From CAYNDB01 sp964395915 (GTDB taxonomy: Bacteria > Nitrospinota_A > UBA7883 > JAJRTC01): 12,293 nucleotides of DNA. The translations under genes and the position numbers were made by a program. The notes beneath the pieces were generated by a model, which was given only the letters and a program-made list of their open reading frames with translations, made no database searches and was not told where the DNA came from. Shown here in pieces: positions 7,906 to 12,293 of this stretch (within the stretch, counting starts at the first letter, position 1; every line of letters begins with the position of its first letter). Location of the stretch: positions 1 through 12,293 of the forward strand of contig CAYNDB010000077.1 in assembly GCA_964395915.1 (NCBI GenBank). Reading direction: 5' to 3'.

Positions 7906-7942
7906 CAATTGAGATGTCGAACTAAATCCGGCATCTCAATTG
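7906..7942. repeat. Strong dyad after the LysM/M23 gene
   Basis: CAATTGAGATG (7906-7916) and CATCTCAATTG (7932-7942) are perfectly inverted. The pairing extends three more positions inward, including one G-T pair, for 14 bp around a 9-nt loop. It lies 14 bp after the stop codon of the lipoprotein gene on the minus strand. It lacks a T-run, so it may stabilise the 3' end of the mRNA, act as a non-canonical terminator, or be a protein site. Confidence 0.7.
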
Positions 7943-7956
7943 AAAGGTTGCAAAAC

Positions 7957-8709
7957 CTATATTTTCGGCAGATACCTTTCAGGGTCTACCGGCATGCGGT
8001 TGAGCCGCAGCTCGAAATGAAGATGATAGCCTGTCGTCCTGCCGGAGTCTCCTACAGTTGCGATTCGTTGCCCACGCCTTACCCTTTCTCCCTGACGCAC
8101 GAGGTTGCGCCGGTTATGCGCATATACCGTGATGGCGTTTCTGCTATGCTTGATGATAACCACCCTGCCATATCCAGACGGCCCCCAGCCTGAGTAAATA
8201 ACGGAACCACCTGCGGCGGCCATAATTGTCGTTCCCTTGCGGGCTTTCAAGTCTATACCGTCATGTTTTTTGGATGATCTGATACCGAAGCGTGAGCTTA
8301 CCCTGACCTTTTTCAACGGCCAGATAAATTTTATATTCGTCTTAGGAGCGGAGCCCCTCCTGCCGGAGGAGGCTCTTGTTTTCCGGCTTGTCCCGGGAAT
8401 AACAAGCCTCGTCCCGATCTTGATGTCGCGCACATCCTTGATTCTGTTTAGTTTTTTAAGGCTGGACACCGAAACTCTGTATCTCCGCGCAATACTGGAC
8501 AACGTTTCCCCTTTGCGCACGATATGAGTTTTCGATCTGGCAAAAGTTTTCCCGTAGCCTTTCCCGCTTCGGCTATATGTCTGCTTCCGTATGGAGTCTT
8601 TACTTGCGCAGGAGAGCGCCGTGATAGAGAGTAGCAAAGCAACCAAAAGAAGAGGCGCCGCTTTCCTAAAACCGATGGGTGTGAAAGCTTTCCTTGGGTT
8701 TTGATTCAT
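7957..8709 (-). CDS. LysM/M23 murein endopeptidase lipoprotein (NlpD/EnvC-like)
   Basis: Predicted to bind and cut, or help cut, peptidoglycan in the periplasm. The 250 residues begin with a lipoprotein signal: basic N-terminus, hydrophobic stretch 17-30, and lipobox ALSC with acylated C34. A LysM peptidoglycan-binding domain covers about 62-105 (HIVRKGETLSSIARRY to IGTRLVIP). A lysine- and arginine-rich linker leads to an M23 domain at about 130-240. Its zinc and catalytic residues are intact: H149 and D153 (HDGID), H197 (YAHN) and H229-L-H231 (HLHFE), so it is probably an active enzyme, unlike NlpD and EnvC, which have lost these residues. It starts 8 bp after the LOG-like gene and has no clear ribosome site of its own, which suggests translational coupling. 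Confidence 0.92.
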   Translation of the reverse strand: MNQNPRKAFTPIGFRKAAPLLLVALLLSITALSCASKDSIRKQTYSRSGKGYGKTFARSKTHIVRKGETLSSIARRYRVSVSSLKKLNRIKDVRDIKIGTRLVIPGTSRKTRASSGRRGSAPKTNIKFIWPLKKVRVSSRFGIRSSKKHDGIDLKARKGTTIMAAAGGSVIYSGWGPSGYGRVVIIKHSRNAITVYAHNRRNLVRQGERVRRGQRIATVGDSGRTTGYHLHFELRLNRMPVDPERYLPKI

Positions 8710-8717
8710 ATACGCGC

Positions 8718-9200
8718 TTAAATCAGTTCAAAAGCTTTTTCGACAGCATCGACAGGCGCTTCAGCGCAAACAACACCTTCAACTGAGCCCCATTTTCCTA
8801 TAGCCACCACAGGTTTACCGGTTTTTAACGCTATGGCGATTTCTGAAAGTGTTCCCGATCCGCCAGACACCGCTATCAGCGCCTGAGCCGTGTGGACGAC
8901 AATTACGTTTCTGGCGTGCCCCATACCTGTAACCACTGGGATATCTATATACGGGTTTACATCATCCCTGCTGTCTCCCGGCGTCACGCCGATAGTGAGT
9001 CCGCCTTTTTCACGAGCGCCACGAGCCGCGGCCTCCATCACCCCCCCAAGACCACCACATACGAGCGCGGCGCCCCTTTCCGCTATCAGGGCGCCTACCG
9101 ACCTTGCGATTTCCCCGGTAGCGCTGTCGCATGAACCCGCGCCGATAACTCCTATCACCGTCAGCGTCTCGTTCGCTCCAGAAGCTGGAAAGAGAGTCAT
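8718..9200 (-). CDS. LOG-like / TIGR00725 family nucleotide-binding protein
   Basis: Rossmann-like protein of the family related to LOG (lysine decarboxylase-like, cytokinin riboside 5'-monophosphate phosphoribohydrolase) and DprA-type folds. The 160 residues show VIGVIGAGSC (15-24), the glycine-rich loop CGGLGGVMEAAARGA (48-62) and GGSGTLSEIAIAL (113-125), which corresponds to the PGGxGTxxE signature, plus R97 in GHARN. Missing Pro before GGSGT and the short length place it with the TIGR00725 group rather than true LOG enzymes. Substrate and activity of that group are not established, so nucleoside monophosphate hydrolysis is only a possibility. Its ATG overlaps the stop of the ferritin-like gene by 4 bp (ATGA), and the lipoprotein gene follows 8 bp later. 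Confidence 0.87.
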   Translation of the reverse strand: MTLFPASGANETLTVIGVIGAGSCDSATGEIARSVGALIAERGAALVCGGLGGVMEAAARGAREKGGLTIGVTPGDSRDDVNPYIDIPVVTGMGHARNVIVVHTAQALIAVSGGSGTLSEIAIALKTGKPVVAIGKWGSVEGVVCAEAPVDAVEKAFELI

Positions 9201-9436
9201 TTATCTTTCATCACCTTCATGCCGAGACGTTTTTTGATCTCGTAATAGCGTTCCTTCAATATCCGCTCATGGTTCTCCTCGTCTTCGATGAGCCTTTCGA
9301 ACATCTGTTTTACTTCGTCGTTCTTCGCATATTGCAAGGCATGACGATATCGCGCCGCAGACGTCTGCTCATCGAGAATGGCCTCTTCGTAAATTTTAAG
9401 GAGTTTCTCTTCAATAAATTTTTCTGAATCAGGCAT
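9197..9436 (-). CDS. Half-length ferritin-like / rubrerythrin-like diiron protein
   Basis: Small 79-residue protein of two predicted helices (about 5-36 and 40-70). Helix one has E23 and Y30 in LDEQTSAARYRHAL; helix two has E53 and H56 in EDEENHERIL. That E...Y and ExxH pattern is the iron-binding signature of ferritin-like domains, but a full four-helix bundle needs two such halves, so two subunits must pair to make one diiron site. The E23, Y30, E53, H56 spacing equals that which I recall for encapsulated ferritin (E32, Y39, E62, H65), yet no encapsulin gene or clear targeting tail is seen. A role in iron handling or peroxide defence is inferred. The ribosome site GGGAG precedes the ATG by 6 nt. 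First gene of a three-gene operon. Confidence 0.8.
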   Translation of the reverse strand: MPDSEKFIEEKLLKIYEEAILDEQTSAARYRHALQYAKNDEVKQMFERLIEDEENHERILKERYYEIKKRLGMKVMKDK

Positions 9437-9505
9437 CTTGCGCTCCCAAAATAAAATTAACCTACTTACGATTACAGATAGTGACTCTATTGAATTTTAG
9501 TTGCG

Positions 9506-9563
9506 GAGATTCACTTCATGAACGACGATTTTACGTCATCCTGAGCCTTCGGCGAAGGATCTC
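9506..9563. repeat. Inverted pair of the GTCATTCTGAG repeat
   Basis: The forward copy at 9535-9563 begins GTCATCCTGAGC and contains CCTTCG-G-CGAAGG, itself a palindrome. A degenerate reverse copy at 9506-9526 reads GAGATTCACTTC and then diverges. The pair lies in the 186-bp spacer between the dGTPase-like gene and the ferritin-like gene. The remainder of that spacer shows no gene and no clear promoter. Confidence 0.65.
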
Positions 9564-9622
9564 AACAATAGCAAATATTCAAACTGAGATACCGCCCGAT
9601 TTTACTACGGATGGGCCAAAGG

Positions 9623-10648
9623 TTACACCCTTGACATTGGGTCGAAAAGTTTCTGATGCTCTTCAAGCGCCATTTTGTCCGTCATTCCGGCTATATAGTC
9701 ACAGATAAGCCTGTGTTTATTTTCGCTCTCAAGATGTTTTTTCACGTTCGGAATCAATAGCTCCGGACGCTCATCGTAGGCTTTGAACAGGTCGGTGACT
9801 ACTCTAAACGCCTTCACCTCCATCCTTACAACGCGGTAGCTTTTGTACATGTTCTCACGTAAAAATATTTTAAGCTCCTTGTGCGCCTCAAGCATATCCT
9901 CTGAAAAAGTCGCCACTTTCTCATTTTGCGCCCTTGCCTCATCAGCGCTTCCAATTGACAAACGTTTCACATTATCGACGGTTTGCTTTATCAAATCGGT
10001 GACCTGCGCATTGATGATTCCCCGTATGACCTGATATTTCAGAAGTTTGCCCGACAGCCGTTCCCCGCCCGGAACTTGTGACAGAATACTGCTCCAAAGC
10101 TTGGTTTCCTTGAGGCTTTCCATATCCAAAAGCCCGGATGTCAGGCCGTCATCGAGGTCATGGGAGTTGTATGCTATTGAATCCGCCAGGTCGGTAATCT
10201 GCGCTTCCACAGATGGATTTGGATACTTTTTGAATTCGCTGGTTGATTCGTCGTCACGTTTCGCATGACGGGCGATCGCCTCTCGCGTCTCCCATGTCAG
10301 GTTGAGCCCGCGAAAGTCCGGGTAATGGCTCTCAACATGATCGACAAGCCTCATCGTATGCAGGTTATGTTCGAACCAGCTTCCTTCTTTTACCATAAGC
10401 TCGTGCAGGGCTTTCTCTCCTGAATGGCCGAACGGCGGATGGCCAAGGTCATGCGAGAGGGCGATAGCTTCGCACAGATCGGCGTTCAGGCGTAACATGC
10501 TGGCTATCGACCTTGCTATCTGCGCCACTTCGATGGTATGCGTCAAACGTGTGCGATAGTAGTCGCCTTCGTGATAAACAAATACCTGGGTTTTGTATTC
10601 CAGACGCCGGAATGCGGAGCAGTGTACGACCCTGTCCCGGTCGCGCAT
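9623..10648 (-). CDS. dGTPase-like HD-domain dNTP triphosphohydrolase
   Basis: Removes tripolyphosphate from dGTP or other dNTPs and so adjusts dNTP pools; family name deoxyguanosinetriphosphate triphosphohydrolase-like. From the first ATG, 341 residues show RDRDRVVHCSAFRRLEYKTQ (2-21), then the HD metal ligands H37 (RLTHTIEVAQ), H66-D67 (LSHDLGHPPFGHSGE) and D156 in ITDLADSIAYNSHDLDDGL. That ATG is probably not the true start: in-frame codons upstream encode the family's conserved N-terminus (see 10649-10780) with no ATG, GTG or TTG. The ATG has only AGGAAGAGGAG about 20 nt away as a ribosome site. It follows the ferredoxin gene closely, so both probably share a transcript. Full length with the extension would be about 385 residues, normal for the type 2 subfamily. 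Confidence 0.93.
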   Translation of the reverse strand: MRDRDRVVHCSAFRRLEYKTQVFVYHEGDYYRTRLTHTIEVAQIARSIASMLRLNADLCEAIALSHDLGHPPFGHSGEKALHELMVKEGSWFEHNLHTMRLVDHVESHYPDFRGLNLTWETREAIARHAKRDDESTSEFKKYPNPSVEAQITDLADSIAYNSHDLDDGLTSGLLDMESLKETKLWSSILSQVPGGERLSGKLLKYQVIRGIINAQVTDLIKQTVDNVKRLSIGSADEARAQNEKVATFSEDMLEAHKELKIFLRENMYKSYRVVRMEVKAFRVVTDLFKAYDERPELLIPNVKKHLESENKHRLICDYIAGMTDKMALEEHQKLFDPMSRV

Positions 10649-10780
10649 GTAGGCTGTGCGGTATGGATGCTCCTCTTCCTTGTGGAGCCTGCCGCGGGAT
10701 GATGAGCTGACCGAAGCGAACGGCGCAAGAAGCTCCTTCTCAAGCCGCTCCGCCTCCAGCCTGTCTCTTACAATTTGAAT
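10649..10780 (-). other. In-frame N-terminal extension of the dGTPase-like gene, no canonical start
   Basis: Reading upstream of the ATG at 10648 in the same frame gives RDRLEAERLEKELLAPFASV, then a Ser-rich stretch with SRGR, then KEEEHPYRTAY leading straight into MRDRDR. This matches the conserved start of dGTPase-like proteins (a SRGR element then HPYRTxFxRDRDR). The frame is open back to a stop at 10831, yet contains no ATG, GTG or TTG. Possible starts are ATT at 10780 or 10774, or CTG at 10759. The extension begins 5 bp after the ferredoxin stop. A sequencing error or a rare start codon would explain it. Confidence 0.8.
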
Positions 10781-10785
10781 ATTGA

Positions 10786-11115
10786 TTAACCAAATATGTT
10801 TTCCGGCGCAAGCAATCGCTCCACCGGTTTACCGTTTATAAAATGGCTTTCGAAAATCTCCTCCACGTCATTCTCAGACACGTTCGTATACCAGACGCCT
10901 TCCGGGTAGACTACGACTATCGGCCCCATCTCACAAGGCCCAAGGCAAGAACGCACACCGGACACCATGACCTTGTCGAACATTTGTCGCTGCATAAGCT
11001 GATCGGCGAACTTCTGCCATACGCTCATAGAGCCGCGAGTAGCGCAGCTTCCTTTAGGATGACCTTCCGGCCTCTGGTTTGTGCAAATTAACACGTGATG
11101 CGCAGGTTTTGGCAT
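10786..11115 (-). CDS. Thioredoxin-like [2Fe-2S] ferredoxin
   Basis: Small soluble electron carrier of 109 residues. The four cysteines C11, C24, C57 and C61 have the spacing of thioredoxin-fold ferredoxins (CTNQRP...GSCATRG...RSCLGPCEMGP), followed by VVVYPEGVWY and the C-terminal helix. Such proteins occur alone or as the NuoE-like part of hydrogenase and dehydrogenase complexes; here it stands alone. The ATG at 11115 has GGAG about 9 nt upstream. The dGTPase-like frame follows almost directly, so they are probably co-transcribed, though no functional link between them is known to me. The partner enzyme cannot be told from this window. Confidence 0.93.
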   Translation of the reverse strand: MPKPAHHVLICTNQRPEGHPKGSCATRGSMSVWQKFADQLMQRQMFDKVMVSGVRSCLGPCEMGPIVVVYPEGVWYTNVSENDVEEIFESHFINGKPVERLLAPENIFG

Positions 11116-11254
11116 TTCCTATATCTCCAAAGCAAAAAATTATTATCTAGTTCAAACTTATGATGAAGCTGTCATGGTCGTGAAAAGCGAGACAGACAGC
11201 AGGTTTTATAAAGTCTAAAAATATACCACGAAGGGAAATGAATCGCCAGAATTT

Positions 11255-11305
11255 GTCATTGCGAGAAAGTGGCGCGGCCACACCGAGTTAACGACGCGGC
11301 AATCT
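11255..11305. repeat. Second dispersed repeat type (GTCATTGCGAG...GCGGCAATCT)
   Basis: The unit starts GTCATTGCGAG and ends ACGCGGCAATCT, with ATTGC and GCAAT as inverted ends. Its centre contains GTGGC-GCG-GCCAC, a perfect 5-bp stem. It resembles a widespread short intergenic repeat of uncultivated bacteria. It lies in the 210-bp spacer between the cytochrome and ferredoxin genes; the rest of that spacer shows no gene and no promoter I would defend. Confidence 0.6.
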
Positions 11306-11325
11306 AGTGAGAAAACAAGTTATCT

Positions 11326-11940
11326 TTAATTATCCCCATCCAGCCCCAGCGTCCTGCGCACCATCGGGCTTGTCTCCGCGTATTTATGGCACAGGTCGCA
11401 CTGGCTGATGACCTTCTTTATGTTGATTAGGCGTCCATCGTCCGAGCGTTCTGCGTGGACAGTGTGACATTGCCAGCAGGCGACTTGTTTCATACCGTTG
11501 TGGCTGTTGAAGCTGTGGAAGCTCAACGGGCCGGCTTTACCCTTCAACTTGTCATGACACTTAAGGCAGAGAGCGTCGGTTATCGGATACTCTATCTCTT
11601 TCGGTTCATGGAAACTCGCGAGAAAATATCTGAACGTGTTCTTGATCTCGATATACGCGATTTCGACTTTGCCACGCCAATCGACCCCCTTGTGGCAATC
11701 GGGACATCCCAAAGCCCCGCTGTCGAGCCTGTAATGAACTCCCGCAAGGCTTTGGACCGGATTGGCTCTCATCAAATCCATCTTTGGCTGATGCAGCGCT
11801 TTGCCGCCTGAGAGATGGCACGATACGCAAAAGTCCGGGTCTTTTTTTAGCGTCTCCCCGTAGAAGTAACCGCCCGCCGCAAGAAATGGCGCTAGCGCAA
11901 TAGAGAGTAAGATAAGCTTAATTTTTCCGCGACGCGACAT
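11326..11940 (-). CDS. Membrane-anchored pentaheme c-type cytochrome (NapC/NirT/NrfH-like)
   Basis: Predicted periplasmic electron-transfer protein held in the inner membrane by one N-terminal helix (about 7-27, ILLSIALAPFLAAGGYFYG). Five CxxCH heme sites are present: C38VSCH, C79PDCH, C125LKCH, C155WQCH and C181DLCH. Extra histidines such as H50 and H69 are candidate distal ligands. The layout of anchor plus closely spaced hemes resembles the NapC/NirT/NrfH quinol-oxidising family, which usually has four hemes, so a fifth heme is unusual. With 204 residues it is near family size. No NrfA, NapA or other terminal reductase is adjacent, so the electron acceptor is unknown. The ATG at 11940 has only a weak ribosome site (AAAGAAAA). 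Cytochrome c maturation genes must lie elsewhere. Confidence 0.9.
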   Translation of the reverse strand: MSRRGKIKLILLSIALAPFLAAGGYFYGETLKKDPDFCVSCHLSGGKALHQPKMDLMRANPVQSLAGVHYRLDSGALGCPDCHKGVDWRGKVEIAYIEIKNTFRYFLASFHEPKEIEYPITDALCLKCHDKLKGKAGPLSFHSFNSHNGMKQVACWQCHTVHAERSDDGRLINIKKVISQCDLCHKYAETSPMVRRTLGLDGDN

Positions 11941-12028
11941 TACTGAATTTTTCTTTACGATACCTTGCGACTCCTAACTTACGTCAGTGTCTTCGTTTGA
12001 AATAGCGTACAAATATATTTTGGTTATG

Positions 12029-12116
12029 GAGATTCTTAGCTTCGCTCAGAATGACGGTCTTTTTGTCATCCTGATCCATTGGGAAGGATTTCATCACTAT
12101 TCTTGTCAACCTGAGA
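12029..12116. repeat. Inverted pair of the GTCATTCTGAG repeat, plus a fragment
   Basis: A reverse copy at 12029-12055 and a forward copy at 12065-12092 face each other across a 9-nt T-rich centre (GGTCTTTTT). A short third match, GTCAACCTGAG, lies at 12105-12115. This cluster fills most of the 284-bp spacer upstream of the cytochrome gene; the remainder of that spacer (11941-12028 and 12117-12224) shows no gene or confident promoter. Confidence 0.75.
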
Positions 12117-12224
12117 CACTATCCAACTTACACATCAGCCATCACGGCGGAAACAAACAGAGACGGTAATATATATTATGATATTTTACAGAGACGGGAA
12201 ACAGGACTTAACGATAATCGATCG

Positions 12225-12293
12225 CTACAAACCGGCTTTCATATTCTCCACAAGCCGTCGCAATCCCTCTTTTGTGTCAATGGCTGGAGAGTA
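12225..12293 (-). CDS. C-terminal end of an unidentified gene (runs off the window)
   Basis: The last 22 codons of a minus-strand frame end at TAG (12225-12227). They read YSPAIDTKEGLRRLVENMKA and then Gly-Leu-stop. The xPAIDTKEGLRRLVE pattern resembles the C-terminal helix of extended short-chain dehydrogenases such as NAD-dependent sugar epimerases (often ...EGLRRFVEW...), but this is too short to assign. Direction matches all other genes. Confidence 0.5.
   Translation of the reverse strand, partial: YSPAIDTKEGLRRLVENMKAGL

Noticed and set aside
8237..9237. Several plus-strand frames opposite the lipoprotein and LOG-like genes
   Set aside because: They are arginine- and proline-rich shadows of genes with strong motifs on the minus strand.
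9197..9436. Encapsulin cargo system
   Set aside because: Ligand spacing is suggestive, but there is no encapsulin shell gene in the window and the C-terminus lacks a recognisable targeting peptide.
11326..11940. Assignment as NrfH
   Set aside because: Five heme sites instead of four and no nrfA next to it; the broader NapC/NirT/NrfH-like label is safer.
11987..12169. Plus-strand open frame of 60 codons upstream of the cytochrome gene
   Set aside because: It runs through the inverted repeat pair and spacer, with no family resemblance and low-complexity content.
1..12293. Defence, toxin-antitoxin or prophage system
   Set aside because: Every gene-sized frame with recognisable motifs belongs to a core family; no integrase, nuclease effector or toxin-like small gene pair was seen.

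Overview
The window is about 12.3 kb of compact, roughly 50% GC bacterial chromosome. All twelve recognisable genes, plus a thirteenth cut off at the right edge, lie on the minus strand, so transcription runs right to left. The content is core: DNA repair (recA, recX), TCA cycle (aconitase, malate dehydrogenase), nucleotide turnover (dGTPase-like HD hydrolase), envelope and export (prepilin peptidase, LysM/M23 lipoprotein), signalling (a multi-PAS histidine kinase) and redox or metal proteins (2Fe-2S ferredoxin, half-length ferritin-like protein, pentaheme cytochrome). A lipoprotein peptidase, a prepilin peptidase and a membrane-anchored c-type cytochrome point to a Gram-negative bacterium. 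The small Aquifex-type aconitase, the multiheme cytochrome and the abundant short intergenic repeats would fit an uncultivated deltaproteobacterial, Nitrospinota-like or Nitrospirota-like lineage. That placement is an inference from style, not a phylogenetic result.

Layout, right to left as transcribed: 12293-12225, last codons of an unidentified gene; 12224-11941, spacer with an inverted repeat pair; 11940-11326, pentaheme cytochrome; 11325-11116, spacer with a second repeat type; 11115-9623, ferredoxin followed closely by the dGTPase-like gene; 9622-9437, spacer with an inverted repeat pair; 9436-7957, tight three-gene operon (ferritin-like, LOG-like, LysM/M23 lipoprotein); 7956-7705, spacer with a strong dyad, a GC-rich repeat and a promoter; 7704-4774, aconitase then malate dehydrogenase ending in a clear intrinsic terminator; 4653-2782, histidine kinase; 2781-2555, AT-rich control region of recA; 2554-987, recA-recX; 986-876, inverted repeat pair; 875-114, prepilin peptidase; 113-1, repeat-derived spacer.

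Functional units: recA-recX is the usual recombinase and modulator pair with a readable promoter and a candidate SOS-like dyad. Aconitase and malate dehydrogenase form a two-gene TCA unit. The ferritin-like and LOG-like genes overlap by 4 bp and the lipoprotein follows after 8 bp, so the three are probably translated from one mRNA. I see no defence system, CRISPR array, integrase, transposase, tRNA or rRNA. The points most worth checking are the paired inverted intergenic repeats, the dGTPase frame that extends upstream without an ATG, GTG or TTG start, the half-size ferritin-like protein, and the orphan pentaheme cytochrome.
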